Of a DNA stretch of 40,186 nucleotides, positions 14,883-23,137 are shown one piece after another; position 1 is the first letter of the stretch; every line of letters begins with the position of its first letter. The stretch comes from JAOAFZ01 sp964407325 (GTDB taxonomy: Bacteria; Patescibacteriota; Microgenomatia; UBA1406; GWC2-37-13). A program made the translations under genes and the position numbers. Where the stretch lies: assembly GCA_964407325.1 (NCBI GenBank), contig CAYOVA010000010.1, positions 1 through 40,186 of the forward strand. Reading direction: 5' to 3'. Below the pieces are notes generated by a model. That model made no database searches. It saw only the letters and a program-made list of their open reading frames with translations, and was not told the origin of the DNA.

Positions 14883-15377
14883 TCACCTTTTTTTGCGCTC
14901 GTAAAACAGGATGCTCTCTTGTTTATCTCCGGAAAGATGGCGCACGACAGTGTTCACATTCTTTTGGATGGCATCTGCGCTTTTTAATCCGGAAATATAG
15001 CGGTTTATTTCTTTTTGGCGATAGGGAGGCAGCTGGTAAAAGGCCTCTTCCGCTGCTCTGTTCTGGTCTAAAGCTTTTTTTAGTTCTGAAGGCATTTCAA
15101 CCGTTCTTGGTTTCGGATCAAATGCAATTGTAAAGGTAGCTGTATCTCCCACATTTTTTCCTGAAGCTTTTATCATCGGGCCATTTACATATAATCTCCA
15201 CAATCCGCTGAATTTAACTACATGATGAGTATACGGTTTTCCTTCAATAGTGCCTTTTACAGGAATGGGGCCAGCGGTTTTACCAAAAGCTTTTTGAAGA
15301 GCGGAGAGTATTTCTCCAGAGATTTCGACAAATGGATTTACTCCGATAATGCTGATTGTTGCCGTGAAGGTGTGCAT
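14883..15377 (-). CDS. DUF1905/YdeI-OmdA-like protein
   Basis: A 164-residue protein. The N-terminal 90 residues fit DUF1905 (VKGTIEGKPYTHHVVKFSGLWRLYVNGPMIKA...). The rest fits the helical OmdA/YdeI domain, with LPPYRQKEINRYISGLKSADAI as its hallmark. Proteins with these domains were linked to bacteriocin protection and surface charge in a few bacteria, but no biochemical role is certain. The start is ATG at 15377, 7 nt after TACAAT; longer frames run into the GC-rich unit upstream. Hairpin 15415-15436 separates the two genes. Confidence 0.75.
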   Translation of the reverse strand: MHTFTATISIIGVNPFVEISGEILSALQKAFGKTAGPIPVKGTIEGKPYTHHVVKFSGLWRLYVNGPMIKASGKNVGDTATFTIAFDPKPRTVEMPSELKKALDQNRAAEEAFYQLPPYRQKEINRYISGLKSADAIQKNVNTVVRHLSGDKQESILFYERKKR

Positions 15378-15414
15378 AAGTCCTATTGTAATTGATTGAA
15401 TGAAGATTAAGAGC

Positions 15415-15436
15415 GGCAGCAGGTTTCCCTGCCGCC
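15415..15436 (-). terminator. hairpin after the GC-rich zinc-ribbon gene
   Basis: On the minus strand GGCGGCAGG and CCTGCTGCC form a 9-bp stem with one G-U pair and a GAAA loop, followed by CGCTCTTAATCTT. The T tract is poor. Another small hairpin (GGGACT/AGTCCC, 15444-15458) overlaps the stop codon of the same gene. Confidence 0.55.
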
Positions 15437-15447
15437 GCCGTCTGGGA

Positions 15448-15687
15448 CTAGAAGTCCCGCCGTCCGTCACAGGACTCGCACGCGCCGTTGGCCATCACCC
15501 GCTCGCCACATCGCGGGCAGGCGTAGTCAAACTGAGCGTGTCCCTCATTGTACTCGGGAAATATTACGCCATAACGCTCCCTTTGAGGGTCGTTCTGTTT
15601 GAACCACTCCTCAAGTTGTGACACAGGTACCAGTCCGGCCCACCTTCCTTTTCGTGCAAACACCAGCGCATAGCGTTCGACGATCAT
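15448..15687 (-). CDS. GC-rich small zinc-ribbon protein
   Basis: A 79-residue protein of unknown role. It ends with a four-Cys ribbon, CPRCG and CESCDG separated by seven residues (about 58-75), expected to bind zinc. The N-terminal part (ALVFARKGRWAGLVP) looks beta-rich and has Trp/Tyr. Start: ATG at 15687, with AAGGAG seven bases upstream; an extended frame to 15717 would lose this signal. GC content is high (41 of 60 in line 15481 by hand). The leader is about 56 nt with a hairpin and a good promoter, unlike the neighbouring leaderless genes. Confidence 0.65.
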   Translation of the reverse strand: MIVERYALVFARKGRWAGLVPVSQLEEWFKQNDPQRERYGVIFPEYNEGHAQFDYACPRCGERVMANGACESCDGRRDF

Positions 15688-15711
15688 GGAGGGGCTCCTT
15701 CTTGGTACTAG

Positions 15712-15733
15712 TATCACGGCTTATACCGTGATA
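15712..15733. promoter_or_regulatory. leader hairpin or operator
   Basis: TATCACGG (15712-15719) and CCGTGATA (15726-15733) form a perfect 8-bp inverted repeat with a 6-bp centre. It lies in the predicted 5' leader of the zinc-ribbon gene, about 25 bp upstream of the ATG. It could fold in the mRNA or bind a repressor. Confidence 0.55.
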
Positions 15734-15749
15734 TTAAATAAGTTGTTCT

Positions 15750-15778
15750 ATTATACTAAATACTATAGGTTTAATCAA
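15750..15778 (-). promoter_or_regulatory. promoter of the zinc-ribbon gene
   Basis: On the minus strand TTGATT (15778-15773) and TATAAT (15755-15750) are separated by 17 bp. Transcription should start near 15743, giving a leader of about 56 nt that contains the hairpin 15712-15733 and the Shine-Dalgarno sequence. Confidence 0.65.
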
Positions 15779-15794
15779 TATCTCCGAATTTGTC

Positions 15795-15823
15795 TTGACT
15801 CTCCCCTGATTAAAGGTTATGAT
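15795..15823 (+). promoter_or_regulatory. promoter of the 773-residue surface protein
   Basis: TTGACT (15795-15800) and TATGAT (15818-15823) are separated by 17 bp, and the ATG follows after exactly 6 nt, predicting a leaderless mRNA. It is back-to-back with the zinc-ribbon promoter. Confidence 0.7.
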
Positions 15824-15829
15824 CTGACT

Positions 15830-18151
15830 ATGGAACCATCAATCTCAGAAACTTCTCCCTCAAACTTATCAAAATTTAGCTTTCGATCTCCAGTTCTGAT
15901 ATTCAGTTTGATTGGTGCCGGTATAGTCTTGCTTACGCTCCTTGGAGCCCTTTTTTTCCTTAGGCAATTCCAAAAACCGGAAACTCAAACTGCAGTTACT
16001 ACCGAAAATACTGCTAAAATCCCTTCCCCTATTCCTACTGAGCAACAAGCATTGCCTTTTCCTGAGGTAACATTCCAATCCTGGAAAACAGAAGATCAAC
16101 TCGTGCGAAATCCTGAAGCTGTTTCCAGTTGGAAGTTTACCGAACCTTCAAAGGAACGTGGAGAATCCATAGCAGCTGCAATTGGAATGCAAAACGTGAT
16201 CTCTGATGATAAAACAGTTAAGTCAGTCAACGGCTCAAATGAGGAAGGCGTTCAATCAATGTACTACTATGAAATAGGGAGTGGTGCGTTTTTGTACAGC
16301 TCTTCGTCTGGTGTGAAGGTTCAAAATAATTCAGCCAGTTCGGTTACCGGTATATTGAAAAAAATAAATGCATACGATGATCAAATTATTGTTACAGCTA
16401 CCTATGAACGATCTTCTACTCCTGGAGTTACCTACTACGAGCTGCATCATGACTGGACTAAAGTCGGTCTGCCTGTGTTAAATGAAGTTGGTTTGACGAC
16501 ACTCCCCGTAACCACTAAAGTCAGAAATTTGAAGGTGGGGTTGCCAAGTGAAACAACCGACGCAGATATTGTAAACAGCTCGGATGGCGGTGATGGAAAA
16601 GCAAGGCAAGCAGACTTCAACACTATTACTGTAGGTGTTAAGAGCAATGCTGTTGTTTATATAAAAAGCAAAATGCGAAACTTGCAGCCCGCTCCGAAAA
16701 ATATTGCTGTTATTACTGCAGAGGAGGCAATACGGAAAGCTGAGGCAGGAGAGTACGAAAATATGCTTGCAGTACCAGCAGGGGAAGGCCCAATAGATGA
16801 ATCAAAGGTATTCCCTATGAATAAAGGGATAGGGAAAGAAGCGATTGTCAGTGAAGCAGTATTGGCAAATATTGAAAAACCGATGCGTGGGACACAATCG
16901 GAATTGGAGCCGTACTGGGTACTTCGCGGCTCCTCCGAGCTTGATACAGGTTATACGATTACGTTTGTCGCCTTGGTAAAAGCTCAAAAGAATAGCGTAG
17001 TAGGACAGATTTACCAGAAAGTAAATGACATTTTTTCGCTAGATGTAGAAGCTGAATCATCCCTATTGGCTCAAATTCAGCAAGGGACGCTGCAACGGGA
17101 GAATGCCTCGCCTGTAGACCAAATCACTCCGGAAGGGGAATCCTCGGGTGGGTCAAATCCTCGTGAAGGGACGGCAACTCAGTCTCCCGGGAGTCAAAAC
17201 GGAAACAGGAGACCCACCCCGGAAGACTTTGACGAAAGGAGAGTCCCAACGTTGTTTATCACCGCTCCAGACGAATACGACATTGATTTTATGATAGAGA
17301 ACGAGTGCAGAGGTTTGGCGGTTGAATTGCCGTATCTGACAATAGAAGATCGAAGGGTAATAGACGGGTATACTTTTGTGAAAATTCGCGGTGACTGGCA
17401 TATGGAGATTACAGAAGACACTGATGTCTCGATTGACTTTATCGATTTTATCGGAAGAGCGCTTGTGACAAGAGGCGATGGCGCTGAAGAAGAGCAAACG
17501 CTTATAAGAGAGCTGTTTATGATCTATGACCCCAATAGCTGGTTCCAGGGTGTTTTTGATTATGTGAGAAGGTCGGATGCAGAGGTATGCTACCTTAAAA
17601 TTACGGGTTTGTCACCGACTCTGTTTTATTATGGCAGCTCATCCATATCTATTTCACCATCGCAGTCTACATATAGTTACCCTGCACTTATCGAAGGAAA
17701 GTGGAATGTTAAACCTAATGGAGCTAAACTTGCAGTCAACGATGTATCCGTAAAAAAGATATACTATGAGTACCTTCCTTCTTCCGAATATGTTCCTGAG
17801 AATACTGGGTGGGTTGTAGAGGAAAAGAACCTTGCTTCTTTTGTTACAAGTCTAGCCGCTTTATTGCAATTAACCACAGAAGAGAAAGAAACATTGCTTT
17901 TTGAAGTAAAACAATTGTATAACGAAAAAAAAACCAGCGTATTACATCTTTCGCTGATACCGGAATCCCATGTTGGCAAGATAGCCCCTCTTACAGTCCA
18001 AGCTAAAAGAGGTGCGCTTCCAGAGGTGAGAAGAATAATGGTTAGTGGATCTGTGCCTGTCACAAGTTTTGTTACTCCCCAAAAAGTAACACCAGTTCAC
18101 AGGACGCAGAATTTGCTCCTCGAGATAGGAGTTTATAGTTCTCCTAAATAA
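15830..18151 (+). CDS. large membrane-anchored surface protein, unknown
   Basis: A 773-residue protein I do not recognise. A cytoplasmic tail of about 20 residues is followed by one membrane segment (about 20-47), a Thr/Pro linker, and two exported regions separated by a Ser/Gly/Pro/Gln-rich segment (about 430-470) holding PEGESSGGSNPREG. The second region has VELPYLTIEDRRVIDGYTFVKIRG-like beta strands. No peptidase, glycosidase or LPXTG motif is visible. The start is ATG at 15830, given a good promoter ending 6 nt before it; a frame open from 15686 has no such support. It may be an adhesin or envelope protein, which is inference. Confidence 0.7.
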   Translation: MEPSISETSPSNLSKFSFRSPVLIFSLIGAGIVLLTLLGALFFLRQFQKPETQTAVTTENTAKIPSPIPTEQQALPFPEVTFQSWKTEDQLVRNPEAVSSWKFTEPSKERGESIAAAIGMQNVISDDKTVKSVNGSNEEGVQSMYYYEIGSGAFLYSSSSGVKVQNNSASSVTGILKKINAYDDQIIVTATYERSSTPGVTYYELHHDWTKVGLPVLNEVGLTTLPVTTKVRNLKVGLPSETTDADIVNSSDGGDGKARQADFNTITVGVKSNAVVYIKSKMRNLQPAPKNIAVITAEEAIRKAEAGEYENMLAVPAGEGPIDESKVFPMNKGIGKEAIVSEAVLANIEKPMRGTQSELEPYWVLRGSSELDTGYTITFVALVKAQKNSVVGQIYQKVNDIFSLDVEAESSLLAQIQQGTLQRENASPVDQITPEGESSGGSNPREGTATQSPGSQNGNRRPTPEDFDERRVPTLFITAPDEYDIDFMIENECRGLAVELPYLTIEDRRVIDGYTFVKIRGDWHMEITEDTDVSIDFIDFIGRALVTRGDGAEEEQTLIRELFMIYDPNSWFQGVFDYVRRSDAEVCYLKITGLSPTLFYYGSSSISISPSQSTYSYPALIEGKWNVKPNGAKLAVNDVSVKKIYYEYLPSSEYVPENTGWVVEEKNLASFVTSLAALLQLTTEEKETLLFEVKQLYNEKKTSVLHLSLIPESHVGKIAPLTVQAKRGALPEVRRIMVSGSVPVTSFVTPQKVTPVHRTQNLLLEIGVYSSPK

Positions 18152-18168
18152 CCTGCTACAATAACTAA

Positions 18169-19524
18169 ATGAAAATAAAATTCATGGGAGCAGCCGGAAC
18201 AGTTACCGGGTCTTCATATGTTCTTACTTCAGGCTCTGGCAGTGCTATTCTTATCGATTTGGGTATGTTCCAAGGAACACCAGAAATTGAGAAGCTCAAT
18301 CTTGATCCCTATGAATACGATGTTTCCCAACTGCAGGGAGCAGTCCTTACCCACGCCCATCTTGACCATTGTGGTCGCCTTCCCATTCTTATTCCCAAGG
18401 GCTTCAAAGGTTCCATTTACATGACTCCCGCTACCAAAGACCTCACTTCACTTTCGCTTATTGATTCTGCAAAAATAGCGGTACAGGATCATAAAAAGGG
18501 GTTATACGATAAAACACAGGCATACCAGACAATGGATCGTTTTAAAACAGCCGAATACCACGAACCATTCCGCGTTGGCGACTTCAAGGTTACATTTCGC
18601 GATGCCGGGCATATTGTTGGATCAGCGAGCCTTGAGATTGAGGATTTAGTTCCCACTTCAGACATCAAAAAAATAGTCTTCAGTGGTGATCTGGGAAACT
18701 CACCAGAAGACCTGGTACAGCCAACCGAGCCCATAGAAAATGCCGATGTGGTTGTTATGGAATCAACCTACGGCGACCGCCTCCATGGTGAAGAAGATGC
18801 TGCTGCAATGCTACAACATGAAATAAATACTATTGAGGAATCAGGTGCTACCTTGCTGATCCCGGCATTTGCTCTTGAAAGAACCCAGGAAGTGTTGCAT
18901 ATGATAATGCACCTTAAAAAAGAAGGAAAAGTAAAGCAGGAAACACCAGTGTATTTGGATAGTCCCATGGCCGAGGAAGCTACCAATATTTACATGGACT
19001 ATACTCAGCTTTTTAATGAACATATTCAAAAGGATTTGCATGAAGAGGGCTCTCCCTTTGCCTTTCCCGGACTACAGTTAGTAAACAAAAAAAGCGTGAG
19101 TGAAGCGCTGCATCGCAGGAAAGATGAACCAAAAGTAATTATCGCCGGTAGCGGCATGATGACGGGGGGAAGAATTATGAGCCATGCAGCGCACTATCTG
19201 AAGTATCCGGAACATCGGTTACTTATTGTTGGCTATCAAGGTGAAGAAACACTGGGACGCGATTTAATGGAAGGCAAAAAAGAAGTTGTGATCGATAAAG
19301 AAGTAATCCAGGTAAAAGCGACCATTAGTGCTACCCATGCCATGAGCTCGCATGCTGACCAGCAGCAGTTGCTCGAATGGCTGCGAGCTATTAAAGGGGT
19401 GAAGAAGGTATTCCTGACTCATGGTGAAGATTCATCACGCGAAGTCCTCGCAGGAAAAATAACCCACGGAATCGGAATTGCCGATGTGAAGATGCCGAAG
19501 ATGCATGAAGAAGTTACGTTTTAA
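18169..19524 (+). CDS. MBL-fold beta-CASP RNase-like protein
   Basis: A 451-residue metallo-beta-lactamase-fold hydrolase with an RNA-specificity (beta-CASP) domain. THAHLDH (residues 61-67) is the main zinc motif, and DAGHIVGSASLEI and FSGDLG supply further ligands. The beta-CASP insert has ESTYGDR, IPAFALERTQEVL and a final SHADQQQLLEW and THGE. Bacterial relatives are RNA nucleases of the YhbU/TTHA0252 or CPSF-like type. TACAAT ends exactly 6 nt before the ATG. Length is typical for the family. It stands 17 bp after the large surface-protein gene but has its own promoter. Confidence 0.9.
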   Translation: MKIKFMGAAGTVTGSSYVLTSGSGSAILIDLGMFQGTPEIEKLNLDPYEYDVSQLQGAVLTHAHLDHCGRLPILIPKGFKGSIYMTPATKDLTSLSLIDSAKIAVQDHKKGLYDKTQAYQTMDRFKTAEYHEPFRVGDFKVTFRDAGHIVGSASLEIEDLVPTSDIKKIVFSGDLGNSPEDLVQPTEPIENADVVVMESTYGDRLHGEEDAAAMLQHEINTIEESGATLLIPAFALERTQEVLHMIMHLKKEGKVKQETPVYLDSPMAEEATNIYMDYTQLFNEHIQKDLHEEGSPFAFPGLQLVNKKSVSEALHRRKDEPKVIIAGSGMMTGGRIMSHAAHYLKYPEHRLLIVGYQGEETLGRDLMEGKKEVVIDKEVIQVKATISATHAMSSHADQQQLLEWLRAIKGVKKVFLTHGEDSSREVLAGKITHGIGIADVKMPKMHEEVTF

Positions 19525-19611
19525 AAGGTCTATTCGGTGGCGTTGGTAACTTTATTATATCCTATAATAAATATTAAGTCAATGTGACTTCCGTTTTGCT
19601 AATATAAATGT

Positions 19612-20346
19612 ATGAAGCTCAATCGTATTCTGGTACTTCTTCTTGCTCTGGGACAAATCGGCACTGCATATTTTGGAGGATTTGAAGGGGATACTTCATC
19701 ATACAACACTGCCATAATCACTCCTGCAGGATATGCGTTTAGTATTTGGGGCGTTATTACGATCGGGTGTATAGCCTACGGCATATATCAGTGCCTTCCC
19801 TCTCAACAGAAAAATACATTGTTTGACGAAATGTCCTGGCCTCTTATTGCAACTTTTGCAGGATTTAGCATGTGGATTTTTGCTGCTGCACGTGACTTTT
19901 TATGGCTTACAGTTTTTATCTTTATAGCAATGTTTGTAGGATTGCTTAAAGCTTATGAGCCCTTGCAGCATCGAAAAAAGAAGTTTCGTGGCTGGGAAGG
20001 GGTTCTATTGTACGGAACATTTGGATTATACATTGGATGGTCTGCAGCCGCTATTCCGCTCAATATTGCAGCAGCATTGGTGTACAATCGTATCTTGTAT
20101 CCGGATGAACGAAGTGTAGTTGCATATATTCTTGTATTAGCGGTTGCATTGGCAGGAGTTGTTCTTGGACAAAAGCGAATAGAGAACAATTTGTACTACA
20201 CAGGTACTGTACTGTGGGCTTTCATAGCTATCTTTGTTGCAACGTTCCAAAGAGGATCGGGTATATTGGCGGGAGCAACTATAGTTGCACTCATTATCTT
20301 CATGAGTTACATTGGAAGCCGGTATAAGCTTATAAAAACGGAATAA
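19612..20346 (+). CDS. TspO/MBR-like membrane protein
   Basis: A 244-residue protein with about seven membrane segments. The signature ITPAGYAFSIWGVITIG (about 36-52) is that of proteins annotated as tryptophan-rich sensory proteins, related to TspO. Here the Trp-rich pattern is only partly kept and the protein is longer than classical TspO (about 160). In known members TspO binds porphyrins or steroids; no substrate can be claimed. TAATAT ends 6 nt before the ATG, so the mRNA is predicted leaderless. Confidence 0.65.
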   Translation: MKLNRILVLLLALGQIGTAYFGGFEGDTSSYNTAIITPAGYAFSIWGVITIGCIAYGIYQCLPSQQKNTLFDEMSWPLIATFAGFSMWIFAAARDFLWLTVFIFIAMFVGLLKAYEPLQHRKKKFRGWEGVLLYGTFGLYIGWSAAAIPLNIAAALVYNRILYPDERSVVAYILVLAVALAGVVLGQKRIENNLYYTGTVLWAFIAIFVATFQRGSGILAGATIVALIIFMSYIGSRYKLIKTE

Positions 20347-20410
20347 TTCTTACATTTCTGTTACGAACTTCTCAAGGTTGTTACGGGAGTGTAACTGTAT
20401 AAATACCTCT

Positions 20411-21229
20411 ATGGCAGACTGGTCAAAAATACTATCTCGAGGCGAAGTTGAAGACAGAAGAGGGTTTGCTCCAGTTGCTGGAGGGATTAGTTTAACAGCG
20501 GTGGCGCTTCTTTTTGCATTTAACTTGCTTACCGGAGGAGATCTGAATGATTTTCTCAATCTTGTCGTACAAAACCCAATTCAAACTACCCAAACCCAAA
20601 AAGTTACCGATCAATTCGATGGAACCGATTCGTATGAAGAGTTTGCTTCTATCATCCTCGGTTCAAATAATGATGTTTGGAATCAGATTTTTGCGAGAAA
20701 TAATTTGCAGTACGATCCACCCCGATTAGTTCTCTTTAGAACTGCTACTGAGTCGGCCTGCGGTGTTGCTAGTGCCCAGGTAGGACCGCATTATTGTCCA
20801 CTAGATGAAACCATATATATAGATGAGACATTCTTTGACGAGTTAACAAACAGATTAGGCGCCCAAGGAGGAGATGTTGCTGAGGCGTATGTTCTTTCAC
20901 ATGAAGTTGGTCACCACGTGCAAAATAAATTGGGTGTATTAGAAGGACGTTCCACAAATCAGGATTCAATTGCTATAGAACTCCAGGCTGATTGTTATGC
21001 CGGTTTATGGGCAAATACTCTTCGCGACGACGGAATCTTTGAGACAGGAGAAATTAGGGAAGCGATGGATGCAGCAGCGGCGGTTGGCGACGATAGAATT
21101 CAGGAACGGGTAATTGGCCAGGTTAATCCGGAATCCTGGACACATGGTTCTTCCGAACAGCGGGTTGAATGGTTTACGATAGGATACGATAGCGGTTCCC
21201 CACAGGCATGTAGTACTTCTTCTCAGTAG
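20411..21229 (+). CDS. YpfJ-type neutral zinc metallopeptidase
   Basis: A 272-residue protein of the YpfJ (putative neutral zinc peptidase) family. A short cytoplasmic start, MADWSKILSRGE, precedes one membrane segment (about 25-41). The zinc motif is HEVGHH (residues 164-169), with a further conserved ELQADCYAG. The preceding stretch QYDPPRLVLF and VGPHYCPLDETIYID matches the family. The peptidase domain is probably outside the membrane. Start: ATG at 20411, 7 nt after TATAAA. Family members have not all been shown active. Confidence 0.85.
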   Translation: MADWSKILSRGEVEDRRGFAPVAGGISLTAVALLFAFNLLTGGDLNDFLNLVVQNPIQTTQTQKVTDQFDGTDSYEEFASIILGSNNDVWNQIFARNNLQYDPPRLVLFRTATESACGVASAQVGPHYCPLDETIYIDETFFDELTNRLGAQGGDVAEAYVLSHEVGHHVQNKLGVLEGRSTNQDSIAIELQADCYAGLWANTLRDDGIFETGEIREAMDAAAAVGDDRIQERVIGQVNPESWTHGSSEQRVEWFTIGYDSGSPQACSTSSQ

Positions 21230-21278
21230 ATTTTTGTTTTAACCAGTAGTGGTACATGGAGTAACTAAGTAAGAAATC

Positions 21279-22706
21279 TTACATTAAAATAGTGTTTTGT
21301 GATGTTCCGTTGAGAGGAATAACCTTAATCTGGCCCTTCTTAATAAACCTTTTCAGAATTTTATACGTATCAAGATCAAATATATATTCATAGTGAGTTT
21401 CGGGAATATCGTGAATATCATGCTCTGTTAATTTTGCAAGACAGCACCAATTGTCAAACAGGAAAATATCGGTAACGTTCCGTTCATTATCGCGTTCACG
21501 GATTAATACCCGTCCTTTATAAGGCCATTCAGGCACGCGTAGCGGTTCAAATGCTGCAAGAAACTTAGCATTATACGTTTTCGGCTTTTCTTTGTCATCA
21601 CAAGCTCCATTGCATTTCCCCAGTTTATAGTCAAAACAACTCCCGTGGCCCTTATCCAAACCCATTATCCGTTTGCATAAACCGTGTTCTTTACAGATGT
21701 TCTGCAAAACTCCCTTTGCCGCAGTTTTCGATTTGGCGACATGAAGGATAAAAGGTAGTTCTTCACTGTCTATTGAATCCTGTTCTACCAGTTGGGCTGT
21801 CAAATAGCCCATTTTATCGGTTATCTGCTTTACCACTGTCATCTTTTCCATACCGCGGAGCCGTCTGTTGTACATTGGTTGTTTTTCTTTGATAAGCTGG
21901 GCTTCCAGAATAAGAGCGCCAATTTCGCCTGCTGTTGTAATCGTTTCAATACGACGAACCTGTTGGGATACTATCATTTCCGTCGTACTGGTGTTGTCTC
22001 CTGAGAAATGGGATAGTATACGGTTGCGCAAACTTCGGCTTTTGCCAATATACAACGGATTTTCACTTTCATCATAAAAAATGTAAACTCCGGGAATTTC
22101 ATCAAGATCATCAATATCCGAATGCTGAAGGTAGCGTGGCAGGGATGGGTCCTTCATGAGGTGTCGAATTGTTTCCTCTAAAGGAAGGTGAGAGTGTTTT
22201 GTTGCAATTTTTTGCATAAAGTCCCAGATTACCTTGGCATCATCAAATGCACGGTGGCGGTTTTCGCATTCTATACAAAACCGGTCTATAATAGCATCGA
22301 GATTGTGAAGGTGATGCTCAGGGAAAAGCATTCGTGAGAGCTTTACCGAACAAACAACGTTTGCAGTGTAGGTATATCGGTTCCGTTTGAATTCGTTCCG
22401 CAGGAAACCGTAGTCAAAACGGGCGTTGTGGGCAACAAACACACAGCCTTCCAGAATTTCATAGATATCCTCCATTGCTTCACGGAAAGTAGGAGCTTTT
22501 TTCAAGTCTGTAGGATCAATACCCGTCATGTCTAAAATAAACGGTGGAACATGATCCTGCGGGTTTAACAATGTCTGGTATGTACGGACAACTTCGTTAT
22601 TCTCAACACGTAGTATACCGATTTCGATAATGCGATCTCCATTCGGACTACTCCCTGTGGTTTCAATATCGACAAAAGCCAGTGGTGGTAATGGTTTGGT
22701 GTTCAT
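21279..22706 (-). CDS. DnaQ-like exonuclease fused to a GIY-YIG endonuclease domain
   Basis: A 475-residue two-domain nuclease. Residues 1-170 are a DEDDh 3'-5' exonuclease: FVDIETTG (D13, E15), FDYGF near 97-101 (D98) and HRAFDDA (H151, D156). Residues 203-290 hold a GIY-YIG domain (GVYIF at 206-210, LYIG at 218-221). A Cys-rich part, CFDYKLGKCNGAC, follows, as in UvrC and Cho. This fusion is known from other bacteria and is thought to act in repair. No -10 sits at the usual 5-9 nt and there is no Shine-Dalgarno sequence; TATACT about 40 nt upstream may be used. Standing on the minus strand, its start faces the end of the PspC gene. Confidence 0.9.
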   Translation of the reverse strand: MNTKPLPPLAFVDIETTGSSPNGDRIIEIGILRVENNEVVRTYQTLLNPQDHVPPFILDMTGIDPTDLKKAPTFREAMEDIYEILEGCVFVAHNARFDYGFLRNEFKRNRYTYTANVVCSVKLSRMLFPEHHLHNLDAIIDRFCIECENRHRAFDDAKVIWDFMQKIATKHSHLPLEETIRHLMKDPSLPRYLQHSDIDDLDEIPGVYIFYDESENPLYIGKSRSLRNRILSHFSGDNTSTTEMIVSQQVRRIETITTAGEIGALILEAQLIKEKQPMYNRRLRGMEKMTVVKQITDKMGYLTAQLVEQDSIDSEELPFILHVAKSKTAAKGVLQNICKEHGLCKRIMGLDKGHGSCFDYKLGKCNGACDDKEKPKTYNAKFLAAFEPLRVPEWPYKGRVLIRERDNERNVTDIFLFDNWCCLAKLTEHDIHDIPETHYEYIFDLDTYKILKRFIKKGQIKVIPLNGTSQNTILM

Positions 22707-22794
22707 AGGTGCAGGACAGTTATTTAAAGTTGTTTGTAGGGATATTCAGTATAGTAAACGAAGGTTCACTGTGCAAGAGGTATGTGTATTACAA

Positions 22795-22992
22795 TTATCC
22801 TTCCTCAGGAATTACTACCCAGCAGATAATATAAGGAAGAAGACCAGGAACACCTCCGGGGAGAATCAATAAAACCCATATAAGACGTACAAATGTAACA
22901 TCTACATTAAAGTAGTTTGCCATTCCCAAGGCAACGCCTGCTATCATGCGTCCTTCCTTTGGTCGTATTAAACTTTTAGGTGTTTTTGCCAT
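22795..22992 (-). CDS. PspC domain protein
   Basis: A 65-residue protein made of a single PspC domain. RMIAGVALGMANYFNVDVTFVRLIWVLLIL is its hallmark, with two membrane segments and a short tail. PspC domains occur in membrane stress responses. The ATG lies 2 bp after the stop of the Lys-rich peptide gene, which suggests a two-gene operon. Confidence 0.85.
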   Translation of the reverse strand: MAKTPKSLIRPKEGRMIAGVALGMANYFNVDVTFVRLIWVLLILPGGVPGLLPYIICWVVIPEEG

Positions 22993-22994
22993 AG

Positions 22995-23057
22995 TTACTT
23001 TTTTTTCTTTTTTGGTTTTTTCTTATCCTTTTTGGGATGTGTGTTTCCTTTTGCCAT
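22995..23057 (-). CDS. 20-residue lysine-rich peptide
   Basis: The frame encodes MAKGNTHPKKDKKKPKKKKK. TACAAT (23070-23065, minus) ends 7 nt before its ATG, the same spacing as the leaderless genes. The PspC start follows 2 bp after the TAA. Eleven of twenty residues are Lys and the run KKKPKKKKK ends the peptide. A coupled membrane partner suggests a role at the membrane or a translation-based attenuator, both inferred. Conservation elsewhere must decide. Confidence 0.5.
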   Translation of the reverse strand: MAKGNTHPKKDKKKPKKKKK

Positions 23058-23137
23058 ATTCTTAATTGTATACCCGTTTATTACCTTTTGCAAAGAAAGA
23101 TACGATGCAAGAAGAGTAACTATGTTGCAAAAGACTG

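Noticed and set aside
15686..15829. Longer 821-residue frame for the large surface protein.
   Set aside because: It would run through two promoters and the zinc-ribbon gene's leader. The ATG at 15830 follows a good promoter by 6 nt and gives the usual short cytoplasmic tail before the anchor.
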